Positions 8,266-17,311 of a DNA stretch of 64,000 bases are shown here, piece by piece (the first letter of the stretch is position 1; every line of letters starts with the position of its first letter). This stretch comes from Parasphingopyxis sp. (GTDB taxonomy: Bacteria; Pseudomonadota; Alphaproteobacteria; Sphingomonadales; Sphingomonadaceae): NCBI RefSeq assembly GCF_028279465.1, contig NZ_JANQNS010000004.1, forward strand, positions 1 through 64,000, in the 5' to 3' direction. The position numbers and the translations under genes are program-made. The notes beneath the pieces were generated by a model that saw only the letters and a program-made list of their open reading frames with translations, did no database searches and had not been told where the DNA came from.

Positions 8266-9681
8266 TCAGTCCCGGCCGGCACCAAGATCGGCGAAAATCT
8301 GGCCGATCGATGCGATCATCTTGCGGGCGGCGGCGAGGTCCAGCGATTCGTCGCTATCCTGGAAATTGGCTTTCGGCCCCATCAGGCCGGTGACGAGCAT
8401 CGGCGCGTCTTCGAACTGCTGCGCGATGATCTCCACCGAAGGGTAGGCGCCGCCGATGGACCAACCGGTGGCAGGCTCGCCGAAATATTCTTTGGAAGCC
8501 GCGTCCACGCTCTTTCTGAGCCGCTCGGAAAGAGCGCCTCCGTGCCAGCTCGGCAGAATGTTGGACGGTGTGAAGTCGACCTTCGCATTGTGTGGTGGAT
8601 CCTCGACGAGTGCGTGTTCGACGGTCTCGGCCGAGGCCACCGCGTCGCAGCCCGGCGGCACCCGGACTCCAATCTTGAGGGTCACGCCGCCGGGTAACAC
8701 GCCGCCGACAATGTCCGCCGACGCGAGGCCGTTGATATCGGCGACAGCCAGACCGGCATGCCAGACGGGGCGCAATGCGGCGGCCGCCGGCATGTCGGTA
8801 ATTCCCGGCACATCACCCGTGATGCTCGCGGAATCGAGAAAATAGCGACCCGCGATCGCATCGGTCTCCGCGCCACCCGTGGTCAGATGCGGTGGGACTT
8901 TCACCGAAAGTGCGTCCAGGTGCATCATTCCGGTCGACAGATCGGCAAGGCGGTCCAGCAGCGTAAATGCTATCCCGAGCGCCGAAGGCGCCATGCCGGC
9001 TGCACCGGAATGCGCGGATTTAGCGGCGGCATCGACCGAGAGATGGCCCTCGATAATTCCGCGATAGCCAGTCAGATACCAGATGCGCTCATAATCGGCG
9101 CAGATGGATTCCAGGAAGACGATAAGGTTCGGCTCGCCGACTATTTCGCTGAGTTCCGACAAATATCGCGGCAGAAAGGCGCTGGCGCTCTTTTCGGTCG
9201 TTTCGAGAAACAGGACGCAGCGCGGCCGTGGAATATCGAGCTTCGCGAGGGTCGCGATTGCCGTGATGTAACAATGGGGTGCAAAACCACCGTCCACACT
9301 GCCCCGGCCATACAGCTTTCCATCCCGCACAATCGGTTCATAGCCCGAGGCGCCATAGCTCCAGACCTCGCCCGACGGTTGTTTGTCGATATGGCCGCAG
9401 CACAACACAGTGCCGTCGGCCGTTCCGGGAATATCGATGACCAGCATCGGCGCCTTCGCGACCGTATCCAGCGTGTTGATGGCCGTGCCATCCGGACAAT
9501 GGTCGGCGGCCCAGGTGGCAATGTGCTGCAAGGCGGCGTGCGTGCTGGGCAAGGATTGCTCGCCCGGGTCGAACGCAGGCGAGAGATTTCGGATGCGGAT
9601 GAACTGACTGAGAGACGGCAGCGCAGCCTCGTCGAACATGCGGCCTATCTCTTCCTGGAAGCCGGAAACTAGCTTGGTCAT
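8266..9681 (-). CDS. M20-family metallopeptidase-like protein with an altered metal site
   Basis: This 471-residue protein resembles M20 dipeptidases (CNDP/DapE type). The motifs GHIDKQP (His97, Asp99) and GRGSVDGG (Asp130) are present, with ETTEKSAS (160-167) at the catalytic Glu-Glu position and a dimerisation-type middle domain (HSGAAGMAPSALGIAF). Glu163 matches the catalytic base, but the next residue, normally a metal-binding glutamate, is Lys164. It may therefore bind one metal, act on an unusual substrate, or be inactive. It was started at 9681, where GGAAAT precedes the ATG. It lies between two paralogous TetR genes and is flanked by two paralogous TonB receptors, so it may process what the receptors import. 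No signal peptide is seen, suggesting a cytoplasmic location. Confidence 0.85.
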   Translation of the reverse strand: MTKLVSGFQEEIGRMFDEAALPSLSQFIRIRNLSPAFDPGEQSLPSTHAALQHIATWAADHCPDGTAINTLDTVAKAPMLVIDIPGTADGTVLCCGHIDKQPSGEVWSYGASGYEPIVRDGKLYGRGSVDGGFAPHCYITAIATLAKLDIPRPRCVLFLETTEKSASAFLPRYLSELSEIVGEPNLIVFLESICADYERIWYLTGYRGIIEGHLSVDAAAKSAHSGAAGMAPSALGIAFTLLDRLADLSTGMMHLDALSVKVPPHLTTGGAETDAIAGRYFLDSASITGDVPGITDMPAAAALRPVWHAGLAVADINGLASADIVGGVLPGGVTLKIGVRVPPGCDAVASAETVEHALVEDPPHNAKVDFTPSNILPSWHGGALSERLRKSVDAASKEYFGEPATGWSIGGAYPSVEIIAQQFEDAPMLVTGLMGPKANFQDSDESLDLAAARKMIASIGQIFADLGAGRD

Positions 9682-9845
9682 GTCTATTTCCATCATCGGT
9701 CTGTTCTGATTGAAGCGCGCCCGCCATATCTGGCATGTCGCTTCAACCTGCCCCGTGTCGTTATGTTCCCGGGGGTTTGGGAAGCTTATGGCGTCAATCG
9801 GTAAATGGCCAGCGGCTACGGTTCATAGAGCTTCGAGTAATCCGT

Positions 9846-10502
9846 TCAGGCCGACAGCCGCAGCGACTCTCCGACAGTGTAGGTGCCCGTCCAGATCTTG
9901 CGGGCCGAGGTTCGGATGGCCTGATGTGAGGATTCGTCATCCAGACCGTGATCCTGCAGCAAGGCGGGGAAGGCGAGGGCGGCCTCCAACGATGCGAGGG
10001 TATCCCGACAGCATTGATCGTCGATCGTGACATCCAGATCCTGGCTGTGGCCAGATTGCGAAATTGCCGATTTCAAACTTTCGATGAGCGGCGTGGCGAT
10101 CCTGCGGCGATACTGAATGCCCAGCCAGGGCTCGTTCGACTCGTCCCGGATACGCAGATAGAGAAGTTCGCGATAGCCCTGTGTCTGCATCGCAGACGCG
10201 GCGAAATCGATGAAGCTGTGTATCGTGTCGAGTACCCTTGCCTGTGCGTCAGGCGGCGTTGCGCATGTTTCCGCAACGGCATCGATCAACAGGCCGACCG
10301 AAGCGCGATAGATATCTTCCTGACCATCAAACGAATAGTAGATTTGCCAGAAGGACATGTCGGCTTGGTCAGCGACATCGGCGATGGAAACGTTCGGCCA
10401 GGGCCGGTTCAGAAATAGCGGAAGCGCCTTTTCAGCGACGGTCCGTCTTCGCTTTTTCCAGTCGATCACAGATCCGGTCGACGGCCGCGGCCGAGCACTC
10501 AT
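9846..10502 (-). CDS. TetR-family regulator (FWQIYYSF subgroup), copy 2
   Basis: This 218-residue paralogue of the TetR at 7561 carries KKRRRTVAEKALPLFLNRPWPNVSIADVADQADMSFWQIYYSFDGQEDIYRASVG. The ATG at 10502 is better spaced from GAGGAG (about 7 bases) than the in-frame ATG at 10508. It diverges from receptor B, with palindromes at 10520-10534 and 10669-10683 in the shared intergenic region. It therefore probably represses both itself and receptor B. The gap 9682-9845 on its downstream side shows no gene. Confidence 0.83.
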   Translation of the reverse strand: MSARPRPSTGSVIDWKKRRRTVAEKALPLFLNRPWPNVSIADVADQADMSFWQIYYSFDGQEDIYRASVGLLIDAVAETCATPPDAQARVLDTIHSFIDFAASAMQTQGYRELLYLRIRDESNEPWLGIQYRRRIATPLIESLKSAISQSGHSQDLDVTIDDQCCRDTLASLEAALAFPALLQDHGLDDESSHQAIRTSARKIWTGTYTVGESLRLSA

Positions 10503-10519
10503 CGCCATTCTCCTCTAAA

Positions 10520-10534
10520 AGTACGATGCGTACT
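10520..10534. promoter_or_regulatory. Inverted repeat AGTACG-ATG-CGTACT
   Basis: Perfect 6-bp arms surround a 3-base centre, 18 bases before the start of the leftward TetR gene. The arm AGTACG matches the outer arm of the operator before receptor A (4196-4216), which suggests related TetR binding specificity. A degenerate copy follows at about 10541-10556 (GTATGAGACGTAC). Confidence 0.55.
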
Positions 10535-10668
10535 ATATATAGTATGAGACGTACCAGATAATCCAGTCCGAATGTTTGCCTTCGGCTATCTATCCCGAAA
10601 ATTGCCCGTTTTTACGGAGATATAGTGCATCTCTCGTGTGTGGTTCGTTTGCCACAGCTTCTCTATAA

Positions 10669-10683
10669 AGTTCGAGTCGAACT
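10669..10683. promoter_or_regulatory. Inverted repeat AGTTCGA-G-TCGAACT
   Basis: Perfect 7-bp arms surround one base, and the site is followed by ATATTTG. It lies upstream of receptor B within the divergent region. It is a plausible operator or promoter-overlapping site; the binding protein is unknown. Confidence 0.45.
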
Positions 10684-10854
10684 ATATTTGAGTTGAGCGA
10701 GTCGATCTGTCTTTGCATAAGCGCGGAGCTTGAGGCGCCCGCCGGATTGCCGGTGCGGTGTCGGAACCGAGGGCAGGGGCGTGTGCCGGCGATCAACAGC
10801 GATGGCCGGCGCGGATCACGTTCGATGGCCCGAACAGGGGAAGGTTTGCTTTCA

Positions 10855-13752
10855 ATGACTCACAAGGAATCCAATATGACATCTTCGACACGCAAGCGGA
10901 CGATCGCTCGGTTGCTGGTGGGAACCGCCGCAGTGGGTACGTTCGGCGCGCCGGCTTTTGCGCAGGATAGCGACGAGCTCGCCTCGACCAGTACGACGAA
11001 CCAGCCAGGCATCGTCGTGACCGGCACACGCATCACCAACCCGAATCTCGAACAGTCGAGTCCGATTCAGGTCATCGGGCAGGACGAGATCGACTATCGC
11101 CAGGCGACCAACGCCGAAGAGCTGATCGGCGAACTTCCGGGCATCGCGCCCGGCATCAACAATTCGGTCAACAATGGCAGCGCGGGCGCTGCGACCTTGG
11201 ACCTGCGTGGGTTAGGAACTCAGCGAAATCTGGTCTTGCTCGATGGTTCGCGGCTCGTGGCCTCGACAATCGGTAACGCCACCGACTTGAACATCATTCC
11301 GGTCGCTCTTGTTGAGCGCGTCGAGATCATCACCGGCGGCGCTTCGTCGGTGTACGGTGCGGATGCGGTCTCCGGCGTTGCAAACTTTGTGCTGCGGCGT
11401 GACTTCGAGGGCGTCGAGGCTGCGGCCACGTTCGGTCTTACCGAGCGGGGCGACGGCGAACGAATCCGTATGGACCTGACGGTCGGCGCGAGTTTCGACG
11501 ATGGGCGCGGCAATGCCGTTCTCTCGCTCGGCTATCAGGAAGTTGATCCCGTGTTGCAGTCGAACCGGCTGGTCTCGCAGAACGCGACGTTTGGCGGGCA
11601 GGCCTTCGGTTCGAACACGACGGTCCCGACGCTCATAAACGCTATGCAGCTCGCGCCGGACGGTCAGTCGCTCATACCCCAATATAACACGTTCAACTAT
11701 GCGCCGTTCAATTACTTCCAGACGCCGCTCGAACGCTACAACATGTTCGCGATGGCGAGCTACGAGATAACGCCCGGCATCGAAGTCTATACGCGCGGCA
11801 TGTTCACGCGCGCGCAGGTCGATGTTGCGGCGGCGCCATCCGGGCTGTTTACTCAGGGTTTTCAGCTGCCACTCAACAACCCGTTCATCAATGAAACGAT
11901 TCGGCAGCAAATCTGTGCGATCCCGACCATCGCGATAGACCCGGCGACCTGTACGGCCGCGGGCCAGGCGACCGGACCGAACGACCCCAATTTCCTCGCG
12001 CCGACCGTCGTTCTCGACCGGCGTCTCGTAGAGATGGGACCGCGGCTGACCGAGAATACGACGAATCAGTTCCAGCTCTGGGCCGGCGTGCGCGGCGATC
12101 TCAGCCCGACGATCAGCTACGATGTCTCCGCGACATATGGTGAATCGCGCCGGACTTCGACGAATTTCCGCTACGGCCTCATGTCGCGTGTACAACAGGC
12201 GCTTTTCGCGGCGAGCCCAACCACCTGTTACGATCCGTCGAACGGCTGTTTCCCGATCAATATCTTCGGCGGCGGAGTCGGCACCAATATCGATCCGCAA
12301 GCAATTGCCTTTATCGATCAGCCGGCCGGTTCGACGGTCGAGACGTCGCTGGCCGTCGTCAATGCATCTCTTACCGGCACGTTCGGCGAGACCGGCCTCT
12401 TTACCGAGACGCCGATCGGTTTCGCGGTCGGCGTAGAGTATCGCGATTACGTTGCCGGGCAGGTCGCCGATGTGCCATCATCGACGCAGGGCGAGGTCAT
12501 GGGTTCGGGCGCACCGTCGCCTTCCTTTACCGGCGGTTACGATGTGATCGAGGCATTCGCCGAAATCATCGTTCCGATCGTGGAAGACGTGCCGGGCTTC
12601 TACAGCCTCCAGGCCGAGGGTGGCATCCGCATATCGGATTATTCCAACACCGGCACGAGCGTCACTTGGAAGGCGGGCGGCAGCTGGGAGCCGTTTGAAG
12701 GTTTCCGCTTCCGCGGTATCTACCAGGTATCGGTGCGTTCGCCGAACATTGGTGAACTTTTCCTGCCAACCACGATCGGACTTACCAACCTGACAGTCGA
12801 TCCCTGTGCCGGGACGAATCCGGTCGGCAATGCAACGCTGACGGCGATCTGCATCGCCCAGGGCGCGCCGGCTGCGAGCATCGGCTTCATTCCGCAGCCA
12901 TCGGCTGCGCAGATCAATACCAGCTTTGGCGGCAATCCGGATCTCGATGTGGAAGAGGCAGAATCGATCACGCTGGGCCTCGTGGCGACACCGCCGCAGG
13001 TGCCGGGTCTCGTCGTTTCGATCGACTATTTCGACATCACTGTGACCGAAGCAGTGAGTAGCCCGACGGTCCCGGATATTCTGACACCGTGTTTCGGACC
13101 GAATAGTGACGGTAATGGGTCCGATCCATCCTTGTGCACCAGCTTCGTCCGTAACCCCTTCAATGGGTCGTTGAATGGTGGCGCCGAGACCCCCGGTATT
13201 CTCTTGCCGCTGTCCAATCTCGGGCGTTTCGAGACGAGCGGCGTCGATCTGCGCGTCAACTACACGCTGCCGGTGAGCTTTGGTTCGATCAACTGGGATT
13301 TCAACGGCACCTGGTGGGATAGCTTCGTCATCCAGTCGACCCCAACATCGGGCGCGCTCGAATGCGTTGGCCTTTTCAGCAGCGCCTGCGATCCGATCAA
13401 GCCGGAATGGCAGTTCAACCTCCGGACAACGGTCGCCATCGATGACCTAGTCGATATCTCGTTGCTGTGGCGCTGGATCGACGGAGTGGAATATCAGTTC
13501 CGCGGTGCGGGGCAGGGCTTCCTACCCGAATCCGAAGCGTTCGATGAAGCGAACTATTTCGACCTGACCGTTCGGTCGAACGTGAGCGAGAATTTCGACG
13601 TGACGCTCACGGTGGAAAACCTGCTGGATCGCGACCCACCGAAAACAAGCTCGTTCATCGGATCAACGGCGTACAACAACGGCGAGACCTATCCGTCGAC
13701 CTATGACGCGCTCGGCCGCCGTTACACCGTCACAGGGCGCCTGCGCTTCTAG
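10855..13752 (+). CDS. TonB-dependent outer-membrane receptor B (paralogue of A)
   Basis: This is a 965-residue receptor with signal peptide (RLLVGTAAVGTFGAPAFAQ), plug (IVVTGTRITNPNLEQSSPIQVIGQDEI.. and ASSVYGADAVSGVANFVLRRDFEGV) and barrel ending VTGRLRF. It aligns along its whole length with receptor A, with long identical blocks. It is shorter mainly because receptor A carries an extra DPNxxDDPNDPDDQPG segment and a longer loop near residues 255-300. The start at 10855 matches receptor A's start context (GGAAGG..ATGACT); an ATG at 10876 with AAGGA is an alternative. It diverges from TetR copy 2, its likely regulator. The substrate is unknown but presumably related to that of A. Confidence 0.95.
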   Translation: MTHKESNMTSSTRKRTIARLLVGTAAVGTFGAPAFAQDSDELASTSTTNQPGIVVTGTRITNPNLEQSSPIQVIGQDEIDYRQATNAEELIGELPGIAPGINNSVNNGSAGAATLDLRGLGTQRNLVLLDGSRLVASTIGNATDLNIIPVALVERVEIITGGASSVYGADAVSGVANFVLRRDFEGVEAAATFGLTERGDGERIRMDLTVGASFDDGRGNAVLSLGYQEVDPVLQSNRLVSQNATFGGQAFGSNTTVPTLINAMQLAPDGQSLIPQYNTFNYAPFNYFQTPLERYNMFAMASYEITPGIEVYTRGMFTRAQVDVAAAPSGLFTQGFQLPLNNPFINETIRQQICAIPTIAIDPATCTAAGQATGPNDPNFLAPTVVLDRRLVEMGPRLTENTTNQFQLWAGVRGDLSPTISYDVSATYGESRRTSTNFRYGLMSRVQQALFAASPTTCYDPSNGCFPINIFGGGVGTNIDPQAIAFIDQPAGSTVETSLAVVNASLTGTFGETGLFTETPIGFAVGVEYRDYVAGQVADVPSSTQGEVMGSGAPSPSFTGGYDVIEAFAEIIVPIVEDVPGFYSLQAEGGIRISDYSNTGTSVTWKAGGSWEPFEGFRFRGIYQVSVRSPNIGELFLPTTIGLTNLTVDPCAGTNPVGNATLTAICIAQGAPAASIGFIPQPSAAQINTSFGGNPDLDVEEAESITLGLVATPPQVPGLVVSIDYFDITVTEAVSSPTVPDILTPCFGPNSDGNGSDPSLCTSFVRNPFNGSLNGGAETPGILLPLSNLGRFETSGVDLRVNYTLPVSFGSINWDFNGTWWDSFVIQSTPTSGALECVGLFSSACDPIKPEWQFNLRTTVAIDDLVDISLLWRWIDGVEYQFRGAGQGFLPESEAFDEANYFDLTVRSNVSENFDVTLTVENLLDRDPPKTSSFIGSTAYNNGETYPSTYDALGRRYTVTGRLRF

Positions 13753-13768
13753 CGGGACGGCAACCAGT

Positions 13769-13830
13769 TAGAACGTTTGGTCACGTTCTAGTCGATGGCG
13801 GGGGTGGTTTTTGGAAGTCCCACTCCCGCC
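13769..13830 (+). terminator. Double hairpin after receptor B
   Basis: TAGAACGT pairs with ACGTTCTA (13769-13790), then GGCGGGGGTGG pairs with CCACTCCCGCC around TTTTTGGAAGT (13797-13830), followed by ATCATTTTTA. The first stem carries a compensatory change relative to the copy after receptor A, which supports a conserved structure. It is a likely terminator lying between the convergent receptor B and PadR genes. Confidence 0.75.
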
Positions 13831-13863
13831 ATCATTTTTATGGCTGGAAAGGCGGTGTGCCGT

Positions 13864-14427
13864 TCATCCTTTGTCGGCACTGGTCTCCGTCTTGGTGTGC
13901 GCGAAGAGAAGCCGGTCGAGCCAGTCCATACGCATTCTGAGCGCGCTGATCGCATTGTCGTAGACGAACTGCTGGAAGGGGACATCGACCTCGCTGTTAT
14001 AGGCCTCGACTTCCTGGATCTTCCGCGCGACTTTTGCCTTGGCGTCCATGATCCAATCGAAACGCTCTTTCTCGGTCAGCAGGTCGAATGCCATGAGTCG
14101 TGTTCGAAGCGGGTCCTCGAGCAGCAGATGCGCGTCGAGAATCTGGCGGGCCCAGTGGCGCAGTGCCTCCAGCCCCTTCTCCGTGCAGTTCCACACTTCC
14201 GTTCCGCGGCCATCGCCTTCGACATAACTGCCTTCGATGAGGCCCGCCTTGTTGAAGCGGCGAATCATCGGATAGATTTGGCCCTTGCTCTTGTTGAACG
14301 CGGCGACCGGGCTTTTCCCATAGCCTTGCGCGATCTGATAGCCCGTAATCGGTTGGTTGCGGCGCACGACATCCAGCAGAGCGCCCTCATTTTCGCTCAG
14401 GATGGGGATCTCGTCGGATGCAGCCAT
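13864..14427 (-). CDS. PadR-family transcriptional regulator
   Basis: This 187-residue protein has a PadR winged helix (LLDVVRRNQPITGYQIAQGYGKSP..FNKSKGQIYPMIRRFNKAGLI, then a GDGRGTEVWNCTEKGLEAL wing). Its helical C terminus (RTRLMAFDLLTEKERFDWIMDAKAKVARKIQEVEAY) is of the Vir_act_alpha_C type used for dimerisation and ligand binding. It is convergent with receptor B and has no obvious partner gene. By family, it is usually a repressor responding to small, often phenolic or toxic, molecules. The target is not evident from this sequence. Confidence 0.82.
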   Translation of the reverse strand: MAASDEIPILSENEGALLDVVRRNQPITGYQIAQGYGKSPVAAFNKSKGQIYPMIRRFNKAGLIEGSYVEGDGRGTEVWNCTEKGLEALRHWARQILDAHLLLEDPLRTRLMAFDLLTEKERFDWIMDAKAKVARKIQEVEAYNSEVDVPFQQFVYDNAISALRMRMDWLDRLLFAHTKTETSADKG

Positions 14428-14579
14428 GAATTTGGAACGGTTGGCCTGTTGATGCTGTCGTCGAGGATGATGTGAAACTTTTTCGCCGATTTGTCACCCA
14501 CGCACCGTCTGCTGGTTGTCGGTAAGGGGAAATTACGCTCGCAGTTCAGGCTTGCCTGTGTGGCGCATTACGATTAAAT

Positions 14580-14598
14580 GATAATGATAATCATTCCT
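14580..14598. promoter_or_regulatory. Fur box upstream of the iron ABC transporter
   Basis: The 19 bases match the classical Fur consensus GATAATGATAATCATTATC at the first 16 positions. The site lies about 50 bases before the fbpA start and is followed by TAATAT, a possible -10 element. This implies iron-dependent repression of fbpABC. Confidence 0.8.
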
Positions 14599-14648
14599 AA
14601 TAATATCCGCTCTGTACGACCGAGTCGAAATCAGCCAAAGGGACCGCC

Positions 14649-15683
14649 ATGCGTATTTTACCGATTCTAGCCATTTTTACCGGGGTTGTTCTCGCCTCAT
14701 GCGGCTCGCTCGATTCCGGGGACGGTAGCGGCGCTGGCGAGGGGCAGACGCTGACCATCTACTCGTCCCGCCACTATGATTCCGACTATGCGCTTTATGA
14801 GGCGTTCGAGGAAGAAACCGGTGTTACGGTCGAGGCGATAGAGGCCGATGGCGATCTCCTGATCGAGCGTGTCAAGGCCGCGGGCGACCAGAGCCCGGCT
14901 GACGTAATCATTACCGTCGATGCGGGCCGGTTGTGGCGTGCTGAGCAGGAAGAGTTATTCGCGCCGGTAAGTTCGGCCGTGCTCGAAGAGCGCGTGCCCG
15001 CCAATATGCGCCATCCTGATGGTCTGTGGTTCGCGGTTGCGACGCGCGCGCGAGTCATCGTTTATGCCGAGGACCGGGTCGATGGCGGCGATTTGACGGG
15101 CTATGCCTCTCTGGCCGATCCAGCTTTTCGCAGGCGGGTTTGCGCGCGCTCTTCCGGCAATGTCTACAATATTTCGCTGCTCGCCGCGCTCATCGATCGT
15201 TGGGGTTCCGATACAGCGCAGCAATGGGCGAACGGCGTAAACGCCAATTTCGCCCGCGATCCGCTGGGCGGCGATAGCGATCAGATTCGCGCCGTTGCGG
15301 CCGGGGAGTGCGACGTCGCAATCGTCAATCACTATTATTTCGCCCGGCTGATGGGGACTGAGCCTGAAGTCACGGATGGCCTTGCCGTGTTCTGGCCGAA
15401 CGCGGAAGCGGGCGTCCACGTCAACATTTCGGGTATGGGCATGTCGCGCAATGCGCCCAATCCCGAACTCGCCCAGCAGTTTCTGGAATTTGCCGTGTCC
15501 GATCGGGCGCAGCGGTTCTTTGCAGAACTCACAAATGAATATCCGGCGGTAGCGAGCGTTACCTATGAGAATGCAGCGCTTGCGGAGCTCGGCGATTTCG
15601 AGGCCGATCCGCTGGCGGCGACAGTGCTGGGCGAAAACCAGGCCGAGGCGCAGCGGCTGTTCGACAGGGCGGGATGGCAATAA
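14649..15683 (+). CDS. fbpA: Ferric iron ABC transporter, substrate-binding lipoprotein
   Basis: This 344-residue member of the FbpA/FutA family starts TIYSSRHYDSDYALYEAFEEETGV, contains RSSGNVYNISLLAALIDRWG, and carries the N227-H228-Y229-Y230 motif whose paired tyrosines coordinate Fe(III) in this family. The N terminus ILAIFTGVVLASCGS has a lipobox with Cys, so it is predicted to be a lipoprotein rather than a soluble periplasmic protein. A near-perfect Fur box precedes it, and the permease gene overlaps its last 10 bases. It captures Fe(III) in the periplasm for the FbpB/FbpC pump. Confidence 0.92.
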   Translation: MRILPILAIFTGVVLASCGSLDSGDGSGAGEGQTLTIYSSRHYDSDYALYEAFEEETGVTVEAIEADGDLLIERVKAAGDQSPADVIITVDAGRLWRAEQEELFAPVSSAVLEERVPANMRHPDGLWFAVATRARVIVYAEDRVDGGDLTGYASLADPAFRRRVCARSSGNVYNISLLAALIDRWGSDTAQQWANGVNANFARDPLGGDSDQIRAVAAGECDVAIVNHYYFARLMGTEPEVTDGLAVFWPNAEAGVHVNISGMGMSRNAPNPELAQQFLEFAVSDRAQRFFAELTNEYPAVASVTYENAALAELGDFEADPLAATVLGENQAEAQRLFDRAGWQ

Positions 15684-17311
15684 GCGCATATGCTGTCATA
15701 CCGGGCCGCTCGCGGTTCCCGATCCGTCTGGGATTTAGCCCAACGCCTTTCGCCGTCGCCGCCGCGCTGATCTGCGTCGCGCCGATCGGGGCGCTGTTGG
15801 CGATTTCTTTCGGCGGCGCAAGCGAGCATCTGCGCCATTTGGCCGATACGCAGCTCGGTCTTTACGCATGGAACTCAGCGGCTCTGGCCGTGATGACGGC
15901 CATCGGAACGGTTGTGCTCGGCGTGCCCGCGGCCTGGCTCGTCGCCCGCTATCGCTTTCCAGGGCGCAGCTTTTTCAGCTGGGGACTCGCGCTGCCGCTC
16001 GCCATGCCGGCCTATGTCGCGGCCTATGCCTGGGTGTCGATGACGGCGGCCGGCGGGCCGGTCTATGCCGCGAGCGGCGGCGCGCTACTGACCGTGCGCG
16101 GCCTGATCGGCGCGGCCTTCGTCTTTTCCTTCGCCTATTATCCGTACGTCTTCCTGCTCGCCCGGCAGGCCTTCGAAACGCACGGCACAGGCGCGGCGGA
16201 TGCGGCGCGGACCTTGGGGGCAGGGCCGTTCCGCTCCTTCACTGAAGTGGCGTTGCCGCTCGCGCGTCCGGCGATCATGGCCGGGGTCGCGCTCGCAGTC
16301 ATGGAAACGCTCGCTGATTATGGCGCCGTCGATTTCCTTGGCGCGCCGACCTTCACCGTCGGTATCATCCGCGCCTGGGGATCGTTCGGCGAGCCTGCTG
16401 CCGCAGCGCAGCTCGCGTTGATTCTGCTCTTCGCGATGATGTTGCTGTTCGGTGTCGAGCGGGCCGCGCGCCGCCGTCGCAGCATTGCCGAACGCGGCGG
16501 CCGCAACCATCCGCCGCCGCGCATGACCCTGTCGCCCGCCAAAGCTTGGCTCGCCTTTGCACTATGCTTAGCGCCGCTCGCTATCGGCCTGATCGTGCCG
16601 GGTGGCCGGCTGGTGCAGCTGGCAATCGAGACCGAGGTGCTGCGTTTCCCGGCCGATGCGTTGCGCGGTACGCTGATTCTCGCGACCGCGTCCGGTCTGA
16701 TTGCGGCCATGCTGGGTTTGGGCGCGGCCTATGCAGCCCGCACCGGAGGGGTTTTTGCGCGCGGCGCGGTCCGTGCTGCCCATGCCGGCTATGCGATACC
16801 GGGCGCCGTGGGGGCGCTCGGCGTGCTCGCCTTGCTCGCTTTTGTGCAGTCCATGGCCGATGTCGGGCTGGGTGCCGCCGCGCCGGCTATTGCGGGCGGC
16901 GGCGTCTTGGCCCTGCTTTTCGCCTATCAGGCGCGTTTTGCGGCTGCGGCTATCGGCCCGGCCGAAAGCGCGCTGGCCCGGATACCGCCAAGCCTCGATC
17001 ATGCGGCGCGCACGCTGGGCGCGCGGCCCGGCGGCGTGATCCTGCGCGTCCATCTGCCGCTCGCCTTTGGCGGTATAGCCACGGCTGCGCTTTTGGTGTT
17101 CATAGAAGTGATGAAGGAACTGCCCGCGACGATGATCCTGCGGCCGATCGATTTCGAGACGCTGGCCGTGACCGCGCATAATTACGCGTCTGACGAAAGG
17201 CTGGCCCAGGCTGCGCTGCCCTCGCTGTTGCTGGTGGCGATTGGCCTTCCCGCGATGATTATTGTTGCAAGACTGGTATCCGGAGTCGGACGGAGCGAAG
17301 CCGCGCATTGA
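15674..17311 (+). CDS. fbpB: Ferric iron ABC transporter, fused permease
   Basis: This 545-residue permease contains two binding-protein-dependent transport modules in one chain, as is normal for FbpB. The first EAA-type loop reads DAARTLGAGPFRSFTEVALPLARPAIMAG and the second HAARTLGARPGGVILRVHLPLAFGG, each preceding membrane helices, for about 12 hydrophobic segments in total. The ATG overlaps the end of fbpA, and its stop codon overlaps the start of fbpC, indicating one translationally coupled operon. It forms the inner-membrane channel for iron. Confidence 0.93.
   Translation: MAISAYAVIPGRSRFPIRLGFSPTPFAVAAALICVAPIGALLAISFGGASEHLRHLADTQLGLYAWNSAALAVMTAIGTVVLGVPAAWLVARYRFPGRSFFSWGLALPLAMPAYVAAYAWVSMTAAGGPVYAASGGALLTVRGLIGAAFVFSFAYYPYVFLLARQAFETHGTGAADAARTLGAGPFRSFTEVALPLARPAIMAGVALAVMETLADYGAVDFLGAPTFTVGIIRAWGSFGEPAAAAQLALILLFAMMLLFGVERAARRRRSIAERGGRNHPPPRMTLSPAKAWLAFALCLAPLAIGLIVPGGRLVQLAIETEVLRFPADALRGTLILATASGLIAAMLGLGAAYAARTGGVFARGAVRAAHAGYAIPGAVGALGVLALLAFVQSMADVGLGAAAPAIAGGGVLALLFAYQARFAAAAIGPAESALARIPPSLDHAARTLGARPGGVILRVHLPLAFGGIATAALLVFIEVMKELPATMILRPIDFETLAVTAHNYASDERLAQAALPSLLLVAIGLPAMIIVARLVSGVGRSEAAH

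Larger units (their letters stand above)
10503..10854. other. Divergent control region of TetR copy 2 and receptor B
   Basis: About 350 bases contain no credible gene. The segment 10520-10700 is visibly AT-richer (TACTATATATAGTATG) and contains the two inverted repeats listed separately. The GGGGAAGG ribosome-binding site of receptor B lies just before 10855. Confidence 0.5.

Noticed and set aside
11212..12300. A 362-codon open frame opposite TonB receptor B
   Set aside because: Same reason: antisense shadow with no recognisable domain.
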